DNA of 25,736 nt. It comes from Erythrobacter sp. CCH5-A1. Lineage in GTDB: Bacteria; Pseudomonadota; Alphaproteobacteria; Sphingomonadales; Sphingomonadaceae. The stretch spans positions 1-25,736 of the forward strand of contig NZ_LSKQ01000138.1 of NCBI RefSeq assembly GCF_001557115.1. Direction: 5' to 3'. A program made the translations under genes and the position numbers. Positions 1 through 8,379 of the stretch are shown piece after piece. The notes below the pieces were generated by a model, which saw only the letters and a program-made list of their open reading frames with translations, had not been told where the DNA came from and did no database searches. Position 1 is the first letter of the stretch; every line of letters starts with the position of its first letter.

Positions 1-70
1 CGCTTCCCATTGGCCTAACAAATAACGGCCAAGCACAAAATTCCTTACAGTCCCTCTGCCGGGCGAACTG

Positions 71-3000
71 GTGCTCGAACCTTCTGCAGGCACGGGACTG
101 CTGGCCATCCAAGCTGAACTGGCAGGATGCAGATTGGCAATGAACGAAGTCGCCGACGTGCGTGCCGCCCTGCTTGGCAACCTGTTCGCAGGCTCGCCCC
201 TGTCCATGCACGACGCCGCACAGATCCACGACCGGCTCGATGCTGGCGTGGTGCCGAGTTGCATCATCATGAACCCGCCGTTCTCGGCAGCGCTGAATGT
301 TGATTCACGTGTGGCCGATGCAGCCATCCGGCATCTGTCATCAGCAGTGGCGCGGCTTGCCGACGGTGGACGGCTCGTCGCGATCACGGGGGCCAACTGC
401 GCGCCAGATCACAAGGCATGGCGTGATGGTTTCGTCCGGATGCAGGACAACGCCCGGGTCGTGTTCAGCGCGGCGATAGCGGGCAGCGTGTTCGCACCGC
501 ACGGCACCTCGGTCGAAACCCGGCTGACCGTTATCGACAAGGTTCCCGCAGACAATCCAGCACAATTTCCGGCATCGCGAGGCATGGCTCCCGATCTTGC
601 GACCTTGCTGCGCTGGTTGGCCGACAGCCTCCCGCCACGTCAGCCCATCTCCGCATCAGCTCTTCAGCCACTGGTAGCTGCCCGCAATTCACAAGCGATC
701 AAAGCCAGCCCAAGGCCTAAACTGGCTACAGCCCCGATCCCTGCAATATGCGGCGTGCCGCTCGACTATGATGTGATCGACTGGTGTCCTCCAACCGACG
801 GCAAGCTCTCCGAATCGCTCTATGAGCCCTACTCGCTCCAATCGATCCGCATCGCTGGCGCTCAGCCACATCCGACGCGCCTCGTCCAATCCGCGGCGAT
901 GTCCTCGGTCGCGCCGCCCAAGCCGAGCTATCGCCCGCATCTGCCCGCTGGTCTCGTCGAACAGGGATTACTGTCGGATGCCCAGCTCGAATCGGTCATC
1001 TATGCGGGCGAGGCCCATGCCGACCATCTCGCCGGCAGCTGGTCCGTCGATGCAACCTGGGACAGGGTGGAAGCTGCGCCCGATGACTGCGACACGGCCG
1101 TCCGGTTCCGCAAGGGCTGGTTCCTCGGCGATGGCACCGGCGCTGGCAAAGGGCGTCAGGTCGCAGGGATTGTGCTCGACAATTGGCTCAAGGGCCGAAC
1201 GCGCGCGGTCTGGATTTCCAAGTCCGACAAGCTGCTCGAAGATGCGCAGCGCGACTGGAAAGCTCTGGGGCAAGAGCCCTTGCTGGTCACCCCGCTCGCC
1301 CGGTTCCGTCAGGGCACACCCATCCGGCTCGAGCAGGGCATTCTTTTTACAACCTATGCCACGCTACGCTCCGACGCGCGCGAAAACCGGGTTTCGCGCG
1401 TCCAACAGATCGTCGATTGGCTGGGGACCGACTTCGACGGTGTCATTGTCTTCGACGAAAGCCATGCCATGCAGAATGCCGGTGGCGGCACATCCAAACG
1501 GGGCGATTGCGCCCCCTCGCAGCAGGGACGTGCCGGACTGCGCCTGCAGCATGCGCTTCCCAACGCCCGCATCCTCTATATCTCCGCGACGGGCGCGACG
1601 ACGGTCGAAAACCTAGCCTATGCCCAGCGGCTTGGCCTCTGGGGTGGTGCGGACTTCCCGTTCGACAAGCGCACCGATTTCATCGCAGCCATTGAAGCAG
1701 GCGGGGTCGCAGCGATGGAGGTGCTCGCCCGCGACCTGAAAGCCCTCGGCCTCTATGCCGCCCGTTCGTTGTCCTATGAGGGCGTCGAATATGAGCTGAT
1801 CGAGCACCAGCTCACCCCTGACCAGGTCCGCATCTACGATGCCTATGCCGGAGCGTTTCAGGTCATCCACAATAACCTGGACGCCGCGCTGGAAGCCGCC
1901 AACGTCACGAGCAGCGAAGGCACGCTCAACCGCTATGCCAAGTCGGCAGCCCGTTCCGCATTTGAATCCGCCAAGCAGCGCTTCTTCAATCACCTGATCA
2001 CGGCGATGAAGACGCCAACGCTGATCGCCGCGATCGACCAGGGCCTTGCCGATGGCCACGCCGCCGTGGTGCAGATCGTCTCGACGGGGGAAGCGCTGCT
2101 GTCGCGCCGCCTCGCCGATATCGATCCGGGCGAGTGGAACGACGTTCAAATCGACATCACGCCCCGCGAATACGTTCTGGACTATTTGCTCCACAGCTTC
2201 CCGACCCAGCTTCATGAAAGCTTCACCGACGGTGATGGCAATCTCGCGTCGCGCCCGGCCTATGACGAAAACGGTAATGTCGTGCAGTGCCGCGAGGCTA
2301 TTGAACGGCGCGACCGGCTGATCGAGCAACTGGCATCGTTGGAACCGGTGCAATGCGCACTCGATCAGATTGTCCAACGGTTCGGGACAGATATGGTGGC
2401 CGAGGTGACCGGCCGTTCGCGCCGGATCGTCCGCAAACTCGATGCCAATGGGGACCGGCTCGCCGTCGAGAACCGGCCAGCCCATGCCAACCTCGCCGAA
2501 GCGCAGGCGTTCATGGAGGACCGCAAGCAGATCCTTGTCTTCTCCGATGCCGGTGGCACAGGACGCAGCTACCATGCCGATCTGGGCGCGAGAAACCAGC
2601 GGCTCCGCCATCACTATCTCCTGGAAGCAGGCTGGAAGGCCGATGCCGCGATCCAGGGCCTGGGCCGCACCAACCGCACCAATCAGGCGCAGCCGCCGCT
2701 ATTCCGGCCGGTGGCCACCAATGTCCAGGCCGAGAAACGCTTCCTCTCAACAATCGCGCGGCGGCTCGACACTCTGGGTGCAATCACGCGCGGACAGCGG
2801 CAGACCGGTGGTCAGGGGCTGTTCCGCCCCGAGGACAATCTCGAAAGCTCCTATGCCCGCGATGCCCTGCGCCAGCTCTATGTGCTGATCTATGCCGGAA
2901 AGGTCGAGCAGTGCTCGCTCGCCACCTTCGAGAGCATGACCGGCCTGTCGCTGACCGACGGAAGCGGGTGCCTCAAGGACGAACTGCCGCCAATCACGAC

Positions 3001-3973
3001 CTTCCTGAACCGGCTACTGGCACTCACCATCGAGATGCAGAATGTGCTGTTCACGGTGTTTGAGCAGTTGCTCAGCGCTAAGGTCGAAAGCGCAATTGCG
3101 GCGGGCAGTTACGATCTCGGGCTGGAAACGCTCACCGCAGATAGCTTTACCATCACAGCCAGCGAACCGATCTACGTCCATCCGGCCACGGGCGCAGAGA
3201 CCCGGTTGCTCAGCATTGCAATGCAGGAGCGCAACCAACCCGTGCCGCTAGAACGGGCGCTCGAACTGCTGCGAAAACCCGGCGCGCGGCTGTTGGTCAA
3301 TGCCCGCTCGCGGCGCGCTGCAGTCCAGCTGCCCGCCCGCAGCCTTATGCTCGACGATGGCGAGGTTGAGCGCCGCATCCGACTGATCCGGCCGATGGAG
3401 CGGCTGAACTTCGCCCTGACCCACCTTCCCGAGACCCACTGGGAGGAGGTGGACGAGCGGACATTCCGGGCAGTCTGGCAAGACGAGGTGGCACAAGTCG
3501 ATGAGTTCACGACAAGCGAACTGCACATCGTCACCGGCCTGCTGCTGCCGATCTGGAAACAGCTTCCCGAGGAATCAACCCGTGTCTACCGGCTCCAGAC
3601 CGACGATGGCACCCGCATTGTCGGCCGCAGGGTGTCGGCAGCATGGGCAGCGAATGCGACAGCCAGGCCAGACGTGCCAATCCTTTCTCCACCACAGGCA
3701 ATCGCATTGCTGCGTGAAGGGCACGCGGTGCTCGACCTTGCCGATGGGCTGCAACTGCGCCGGTCTCGGCTAATGCAAATGAATCGGATTGAACTCACCG
3801 GGTTCGGATCGACGGCGGTCGACCGGCTCAAGGCCATGGGGCTGTTCTCCGAGATCATCAGCTGGAAGCTGCGTCTATTCGTCCCTGACGACATGGTGAC
3901 AGGGTCGGCAGTGATCGAGCGGCTGTTCGAACGGCACCCTTTGACGCGCATCGCCGACCGGAAGGCGGCCTGA
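71..3973 (+). CDS. Strawberry-notch-like methyltransferase/helicase, 5'-truncated
   Basis: Large bifunctional protein of conjugative elements, joining a class I SAM-dependent methyltransferase fold to an SNO-type superfamily 2 helicase. Visible motifs are SAM-binding EPSAGTG at residues 3-9, NPPFS near 68 (adenine-MTase type), Walker A GDGTGAGKGRQ near 355, Walker B DESH near 462, SAT near 505, and C-terminal helicase motifs SDAGGTGRS near 825 and GLGRTNRTNQ near 865. The role is probably processing or protecting element DNA, but this is untested for the family. Relatives as I recall them are 1400 residues or more, with over 100 residues before the SAM motif. Here homology begins at the motif and an in-frame TAA lies at 23-25, so the N terminus is missing. 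The GTG at 71 is only the first possible start. The next gene begins one base after this stop. Confidence 0.88.
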   Translation: MLEPSAGTGLLAIQAELAGCRLAMNEVADVRAALLGNLFAGSPLSMHDAAQIHDRLDAGVVPSCIIMNPPFSAALNVDSRVADAAIRHLSSAVARLADGGRLVAITGANCAPDHKAWRDGFVRMQDNARVVFSAAIAGSVFAPHGTSVETRLTVIDKVPADNPAQFPASRGMAPDLATLLRWLADSLPPRQPISASALQPLVAARNSQAIKASPRPKLATAPIPAICGVPLDYDVIDWCPPTDGKLSESLYEPYSLQSIRIAGAQPHPTRLVQSAAMSSVAPPKPSYRPHLPAGLVEQGLLSDAQLESVIYAGEAHADHLAGSWSVDATWDRVEAAPDDCDTAVRFRKGWFLGDGTGAGKGRQVAGIVLDNWLKGRTRAVWISKSDKLLEDAQRDWKALGQEPLLVTPLARFRQGTPIRLEQGILFTTYATLRSDARENRVSRVQQIVDWLGTDFDGVIVFDESHAMQNAGGGTSKRGDCAPSQQGRAGLRLQHALPNARILYISATGATTVENLAYAQRLGLWGGADFPFDKRTDFIAAIEAGGVAAMEVLARDLKALGLYAARSLSYEGVEYELIEHQLTPDQVRIYDAYAGAFQVIHNNLDAALEAANVTSSEGTLNRYAKSAARSAFESAKQRFFNHLITAMKTPTLIAAIDQGLADGHAAVVQIVSTGEALLSRRLADIDPGEWNDVQIDITPREYVLDYLLHSFPTQLHESFTDGDGNLASRPAYDENGNVVQCREAIERRDRLIEQLASLEPVQCALDQIVQRFGTDMVAEVTGRSRRIVRKLDANGDRLAVENRPAHANLAEAQAFMEDRKQILVFSDAGGTGRSYHADLGARNQRLRHHYLLEAGWKADAAIQGLGRTNRTNQAQPPLFRPVATNVQAEKRFLSTIARRLDTLGAITRGQRQTGGQGLFRPEDNLESSYARDALRQLYVLIYAGKVEQCSLATFESMTGLSLTDGSGCLKDELPPITTFLNRLLALTIEMQNVLFTVFEQLLSAKVESAIAAGSYDLGLETLTADSFTITASEPIYVHPATGAETRLLSIAMQERNQPVPLERALELLRKPGARLLVNARSRRAAVQLPARSLMLDDGEVERRIRLIRPMERLNFALTHLPETHWEEVDERTFRAVWQDEVAQVDEFTTSELHIVTGLLLPIWKQLPEESTRVYRLQTDDGTRIVGRRVSAAWAANATARPDVPILSPPQAIALLREGHAVLDLADGLQLRRSRLMQMNRIELTGFGSTAVDRLKAMGLFSEIISWKLRLFVPDDMVTGSAVIERLFERHPLTRIADRKAA

Positions 3974-3974
3974 A

Positions 3975-5033
3975 ATGGCCAAGCTCTCCACGCGCGCGGC
4001 AGAGTTGTCGGAGCGGCTTGCACAGAATGTGCAGGCCGTTTGCCGCCATTATCTGCCCGCAGGCAGGCGTGAAGGCCGTTACTGGATGGTTGGCGATGTC
4101 GCCGGAACGCCCGGGCGCAGTCTCTATGTCCGCCTTTTCGAAACCGAGCGCGGCGCGATCGGCAACTGGGTCGATGCCGCAACCGGTGAACATGGCGATC
4201 TCGTCGACCTCATCCGGCTCAACCAGCGGCATGGGCGTCTCTCCGAAACCATTGAGGAAGCCGAACGCTTCCTTAGCCTGCCACCATCGGCTTCGGACGA
4301 TCAGCGCAGTGCCGCGTCATTCGCCATGCCCGCGCGCGCAGGATCCACGACCGCTGCCATACGCCTGTTTGCCGCCTCGAAACCACTGACCGGATCGATC
4401 GCGAGCACCTACCTGCGATCACGTAGCATCACACGCGTATCGGACCTGCCAGCCCTGCGCTTTCACCCGCGATGCTACTACAGACCAAATGAGGACGATG
4501 ATCCAGAAACTGCAGCCGCTTTTCCGGCGCTGATCGCAGCAGTCACCGACAACGACGGCGTTCAGACCGGCACCCATCGAACCTGGCTCGATCCATCCGG
4601 CTGCGCGAAGGCCAAAGTCGCATCGCCGCGCAGGGCGATGGGCAACATCCTCGGCAACGCCGTAAGATTCGGAACTGCGGATGATGTCATGATCGCAGGC
4701 GAAGGCATCGAAACCATGCTGTCGTTGCGCGAAGTTCTGCCAACCATGCCGATGGCAGCCGCAACATCGTCAGCACACCTCGCAGCGATCTTGTTCCCGC
4801 CGACACTCCGGCGACTCTATATCGCGCGTGACCGCGATGTGGCAGGCGACGCGGCGTTTGGCACCCTGACCGACCGCACGCAGGCAGCCGGGATCGAACT
4901 TGTATCACTCATGCCGGACCTCGCTGACTTCAATGACGACCTTAGCCAGCATGGCGTTGCTGCACTGACGGAACGGGTCCGCCATCATCTCCGACAGCAG
5001 GATCAGACACGCTTTTCCGTCGACATTGGCTGA
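3975..5033 (+). CDS. Toprim domain (DUF7146-type) primase-like protein
   Basis: 352-aa protein with an N-terminal DUF7146-like region (about residues 10-95, including VGDVAGTPGRSLYVRL and the segment DAATGEHGDLVDLI) and a C-terminal Toprim fold. Toprim signatures are GEGIETMLS near residues 239-247, carrying the catalytic Glu, and ARDRDVAGD near 278-286, carrying the acidic DxD. The family resembles the catalytic part of phage/plasmid primase-helicases and may act in single-strand DNA processing after transfer; that role is inference. The ATG lies one base after the helicase stop, with GGAAGG about nine bases upstream, so the two genes are probably translationally coupled. No zinc finger is apparent. 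Confidence 0.85.
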   Translation: MAKLSTRAAELSERLAQNVQAVCRHYLPAGRREGRYWMVGDVAGTPGRSLYVRLFETERGAIGNWVDAATGEHGDLVDLIRLNQRHGRLSETIEEAERFLSLPPSASDDQRSAASFAMPARAGSTTAAIRLFAASKPLTGSIASTYLRSRSITRVSDLPALRFHPRCYYRPNEDDDPETAAAFPALIAAVTDNDGVQTGTHRTWLDPSGCAKAKVASPRRAMGNILGNAVRFGTADDVMIAGEGIETMLSLREVLPTMPMAAATSSAHLAAILFPPTLRRLYIARDRDVAGDAAFGTLTDRTQAAGIELVSLMPDLADFNDDLSQHGVAALTERVRHHLRQQDQTRFSVDIG

Positions 5034-5338
5034 GCCGATACGGGGTTGGAAGATGGGGCGATGGCCGCGTGCATGGGATTTGAGCCAAGACCTGGCCCAG
5101 CCCGGCCTTCTTCGAGCGGCGTCCGAGAGACCGGCTGCCGCGAGGCCGCAATGGCGGTCATGCGGCTATTTTCCGGCGGCGCATCCGCGCCTTTCCATCG
5201 CGAACCAAAATAGCCGCCCGCCCGCCATCCTCCGCTGCGCTTCGGTCCATGCGGATGCAGCCTCGCGTCAGCCGGTCAGAGGGACGCCCATGAAGGCCGG
5301 GCAAGGTGCCCGGTCCGAAAGCCCCAAGGACCAACGCA
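5034..5338 (+). promoter_or_regulatory. Structured leader A before the DUF2493 gene
   Basis: No convincing gene lies in these 305 bases. They contain a perfect 10-bp inverted repeat, CGGCTATTTT at 5163-5172 and AAAATAGCCG at 5207-5216, with a 34-nt loop. Twelve bases later comes TCCTCCGCTGCGCTTCGG (5228-5245), then CCATGCGGATGCAG. A near copy of the second motif, again after an inverted repeat of different sequence, precedes DUF736 at 10133-10210. A ribosome-binding AAGGA at 5326-5330 serves the ATG at 5339. The arrangement suggests a recurring cis element, RNA or DNA, for accessory genes of the element. Its function is unknown. Confidence 0.45.
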
Positions 5339-6256
5339 ATGACCATCACGCCCGATTCAGAACCCGAACACGAAACTTCAGCCACAGCCCATCTCCTCGA
5401 TGAAATCGCCCTCTACGGCTATCGCCCCTTCTCCGATGAAGCCGATCCGCGACCGCTTCCCGAAGAACGCATCGCCGCTGGCGCCGTCGCCGACATGTTT
5501 GATGCCCTCATCGCCACCATGATCGACACGCGGATCGAGCCAGATCTCGAGGACCTATGCTGGTCGCTCGCCAACCTATTTCACCGCGCCGAAAGCCGGA
5601 TCCAGCGCGAGCTCGACGACAATGAAGACGCCCAGAAGCGCAGCCAGCGCGAGCAGGATGGCTCCGAGGTTAGGTCGGTCGAACTTGAGCGCCTCATCCG
5701 CGAAGGCATTGGTCTGATCGAACGCCGCAATGCGATGGAATTTATGCGCGATGCCGCCGGAGACCAGTTCGAATTGCATTTCCGCAAGGCCTGGACCCCG
5801 CGCACCGGGTCACTCGTCAACCATCGCACTATGACCGCCGCGATGATCGACAGCCGGGATTTTCTTGCCGCCAAGCGCCGTTCGGAAATCGAACCCATGC
5901 TGCCCACCGGCACACGCATCGCGTTCACCTCCGGCCCTGCCTATCAGGATCACAACCGCATCTGGGCTGTGCTCGACAAGGTTCTCGCCAAATATCCCGA
6001 CATGGTCCTGTTCCACGGCGGCAATCCCACCGGCGGCGAACACATCGCTTCGCTCTGGGCACGGGCACGCAAGATCACCCACATCCCGTTCCGGCCCGAC
6101 TGGGAGCGGTTCAAGAAGGCCGCACCGTTCCGCCGCAACGATCAGATGATCGAAGCGCTGCCCAAGGCTGTGGTCGCCTGCCCGGGCAATGGTATCAATG
6201 CCAATTTGGTCGACAAGGCCCGCAAGCTGGGGATTTCTGTGTGGGTGATTGAATGA
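5339..6256 (+). CDS. DUF2493 (YspA/SLOG-like) protein
   Basis: 305-aa protein. The N-terminal about 180 residues are acidic and helical, with an Arg/Glu-rich stretch near 90-115. The C-terminal about 110 residues match DUF2493, a SLOG Rossmann-like fold: TRIAFTSGPAYQDHNRIWAV, then KYPDMVLFHGGNPTGGEHIA, then VVACPGNGINANLVDKARK. The conserved GGNPTGG and PGNG loops are probably nucleotide or ligand sites. The family is common on alphaproteobacterial plasmids and ICEs; its function is not established, although related SLOG proteins are proposed nucleotide sensors. The ATG at 5339 was chosen because it has AAGGA eight bases upstream and fits the family start. No other gene shares the leader's transcript downstream, since the next three genes run the opposite way. 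Confidence 0.85.
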   Translation: MTITPDSEPEHETSATAHLLDEIALYGYRPFSDEADPRPLPEERIAAGAVADMFDALIATMIDTRIEPDLEDLCWSLANLFHRAESRIQRELDDNEDAQKRSQREQDGSEVRSVELERLIREGIGLIERRNAMEFMRDAAGDQFELHFRKAWTPRTGSLVNHRTMTAAMIDSRDFLAAKRRSEIEPMLPTGTRIAFTSGPAYQDHNRIWAVLDKVLAKYPDMVLFHGGNPTGGEHIASLWARARKITHIPFRPDWERFKKAAPFRRNDQMIEALPKAVVACPGNGINANLVDKARKLGISVWVIE

Positions 6257-6404
6257 TCGCCTCGCCCCGATCTATGAAAATTCGCACTTAGCGGCGGAGC
6301 CGAAAGCGGGCTTCAGCGGCGCAGGCCACGTCCTTGAGCGGCTGTGATACTAAGGTACCGAAGGGAAAGCGCATAATCCGGCAAATTCAATTCGCAGCCT
6401 CATT

Positions 6405-7238
6405 TTAGTCCAATGACCAATCATTTTCTGATGATTGGAATGCGCCACGAACTGCAAAGCTTGCACCGAAGTTGGAGACGCCTACCGTGCTCGCGTCATG
6501 CAAGAGTAGGTCAGTTGGAGCAATATAGGCAAATCCAGGAGGTATTCTGAGTCGGCAAAGCCGCATCCCAAAATCTGGCGCTCGATCGCGGATTTGATCC
6601 GTATAGCTGTACCTTAGCTTTCCGCTATAATAGTATTTTTCATAGTCGTCAGTCATAAACTCGTCGGTTGGCGTAAGGCCGAATATGAAATACCTGTCAT
6701 CAAATCCTATATTAATACATAGTCTATAGAGAGAACCCCTCCTATCTAAAATTGGTATGACTTCCCATGTATCCAAATGAAGCCCAAGGTATTTATCCGT
6801 TCTGTAATTGACGGTCGTCGTAATGCAATTTGGAGGATTCTCATTTGCCCCATTGTAGCGCAAATCAATATCACCCCAAATTTCCTGAATGTAAGGCCAA
6901 AGTACAGATTCATACCATATTTCGACAGCCGCATTCTTCCTTACATCTTTAATATTCTCTCGTGTGACGCAGCCAAATGTCCACAACGGTTCTGTCACAT
7001 CTTTCAAATCCATCATTGCAACAAATGGACTACTGCTCGACGGAGCTAGAGAAATTTCCAGCCGGTCGTCAGGCATCGGCAACCTCCATTCCCCTGCGGG
7101 GATCAGCGCGCCATCCTCATATGGAACCTCGCCGGAAGGGCAGGCACCCCAGACTTGCTCCACCCCATCGGCAATCGCAATGAAATCATCCAAATTGGAT
7201 CTAACGAATTTCGGCAGCAAAATGGATACCTGGCTCAT
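6405..7238 (-). CDS. Putative 2-oxoglutarate/Fe(II)-type oxygenase, peptide tailoring
   Basis: 277-aa protein, third gene of the operon. The central segment LGLHLDTWE places His154 and Asp156 as an H-x-D pair, followed by a RLCINIGFDDRYFIF strand. A distal His247 (LLLHDAST) and Arg264 (AVRGAF) follow. H-x-D...H plus a C-terminal Arg is the ligand set of cupin-fold Fe(II)/2-oxoglutarate oxygenases. Overall identity to any named family is not clear to me. Such an enzyme beside a cyclophane-forming radical SAM maturase fits a tailoring hydroxylase; NCBI names a comparable oxygenase in one such system YhhC, from memory. The ATG at 7238 is preceded by CAGGTGG nine bases upstream, 22 bases after the maturase stop. 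An unrelated role is possible. Confidence 0.6.
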   Translation of the reverse strand: MSQVSILLPKFVRSNLDDFIAIADGVEQVWGACPSGEVPYEDGALIPAGEWRLPMPDDRLEISLAPSSSSPFVAMMDLKDVTEPLWTFGCVTRENIKDVRKNAAVEIWYESVLWPYIQEIWGDIDLRYNGANENPPNCITTTVNYRTDKYLGLHLDTWEVIPILDRRGSLYRLCINIGFDDRYFIFGLTPTDEFMTDDYEKYYYSGKLRYSYTDQIRDRAPDFGMRLCRLRIPPGFAYIAPTDLLLHDASTVGVSNFGASFAVRGAFQSSENDWSLD

Positions 7239-7260
7239 GTAGAATTACCACCTGACCTAT

Positions 7261-8376
7261 TTAATCAAATGACTTCATAATTTCATCGACAATGACAATT
7301 TTTCCAAACCTACAATATTCTGTCTGCGTGGCTTCAAACGATGCGGTTTCTGCAATTTTATTTGATGGAGACCCTCCACCGCAGAAAAAGAAATAATCGC
7401 AACTATCTCTGCACGCCGTTACGCCTTGATTTATTTGTGAAATATCTTGGATTAATTTTGGATTTCTTAGTATGTACTCAAAGCTGTCAGAGAGGACGTT
7501 TCCGTAGACGAACGATTGCTCCCCATCGATGGCTATTAATTCCGGAGAAAATGTCGAAATCCCACCGTCCGTGTTGACAGTCACAATCGAGAACGCTCGA
7601 TTGGTTTGATTGGAATTTATGAAATCCACAGATTGCTCTCCGTGAGCAACAAGATCAAGAATTCCCTTAAATTCCCTAATTTCTAGGGACCTGTTATCAT
7701 CGACCCATATTCGGAAAAGAGTCTTCCAAAATTCTCTGTAACGAGCTTCGTCACAGGCGTAAATTGATGAGTCTTTGTTTATGCCATCTTGCTCATCTAT
7801 ATTGAATCCGACGGACGTCGGGCCTATAGACTTAAAAAAGCTATAGATTTCACCCGGGAATTGCAAGGAATGACTTGTTAAAACTGCAATTATATGAAAT
7901 GGAATGCCATTTTCTTTAAGAAGCTGTATTCCGGCAATCGCAGGCGCGTATGCACCAGCTCCAGATCTATATTTTCTATGCAAATCCGTAAGAGCTTGCG
8001 GGCCATCTATACTTACACCAACTTTTACGTCATTCTTTATGAAGAAATCACACCAAGTCTTATTTATCAATGTCCCATTTGTTTGCACGTTTAGCTTTAC
8101 AGACACTCTTTCATTCGAAAGGCGTCGGGCTTCATCCGCAGCATGTTGGAATAAATCAAGCGGCGCCGTAAGCGGCTCTCCAGCGTGGAAAACCAATGTA
8201 AACGGCCTATCTTGGGCAGCGCTTTCGAACACACGCTCAAGCGAAGCTGTTATGACTGGTTTGGTGATTTTCTTTTTTGAAGATCTATGAGGTAGGTAGC
8301 AATATGAGCAATCAATATTGCAGAACTCGGTCATCTGCAATATGAGCAAATCCACGGGATTGACGTGATTTACCAT
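7261..8376 (-). CDS. Radical SAM/SPASM peptide maturase, cyclophane-forming type
   Basis: 371-aa radical SAM enzyme. The [4Fe-4S]-SAM motif CNIDCSYC has Cys19, Cys23 and Cys26, directly after LLILQMTEF as in the Grr/Osc and related three-residue cyclophane maturases. HAGEP near residue 65 is the GGEP-like SAM contact. The C terminus is SPASM-like, with Cys322, Cys326, Cys332 and Cys355 in a short C-x3-C-x5-C pattern then a distal Cys, expected to hold an auxiliary cluster. Family enzymes join an aromatic ring to the beta-carbon of a residue two positions later. The partner peptide is the 71-aa product immediately upstream. The start ATG lies three bases after the peptide's TAG, in the same frame, with no clear ribosome site, so translation is probably coupled. 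Subfamily is not assigned. Confidence 0.82.
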   Translation of the reverse strand: MVNHVNPVDLLILQMTEFCNIDCSYCYLPHRSSKKKITKPVITASLERVFESAAQDRPFTLVFHAGEPLTAPLDLFQHAADEARRLSNERVSVKLNVQTNGTLINKTWCDFFIKNDVKVGVSIDGPQALTDLHRKYRSGAGAYAPAIAGIQLLKENGIPFHIIAVLTSHSLQFPGEIYSFFKSIGPTSVGFNIDEQDGINKDSSIYACDEARYREFWKTLFRIWVDDNRSLEIREFKGILDLVAHGEQSVDFINSNQTNRAFSIVTVNTDGGISTFSPELIAIDGEQSFVYGNVLSDSFEYILRNPKLIQDISQINQGVTACRDSCDYFFFCGGGSPSNKIAETASFEATQTEYCRFGKIVIVDEIMKSFD

Positions 8377-8379
8377 GAT

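Noticed and set aside
1613..2614. 333-codon minus-strand open frame inside the helicase gene
   Set aside because: It mirrors conserved helicase codons on the other strand and shows no recognisable domain.
5026..5403. 125-codon open frame between the Toprim and DUF2493 genes
   Set aside because: It runs through the inverted repeat and leader motif and overlaps the DUF2493 start in another frame. It has a Pro/Arg/Ser-rich low-complexity product and no ribosome site.
7261..8376. Anaerobic sulfatase-maturating enzyme or sactipeptide maturase
   Set aside because: There is no sulfatase gene nearby, the precursor has only one Cys, and its aromatic triplets favour cyclophane chemistry over thioether chemistry.
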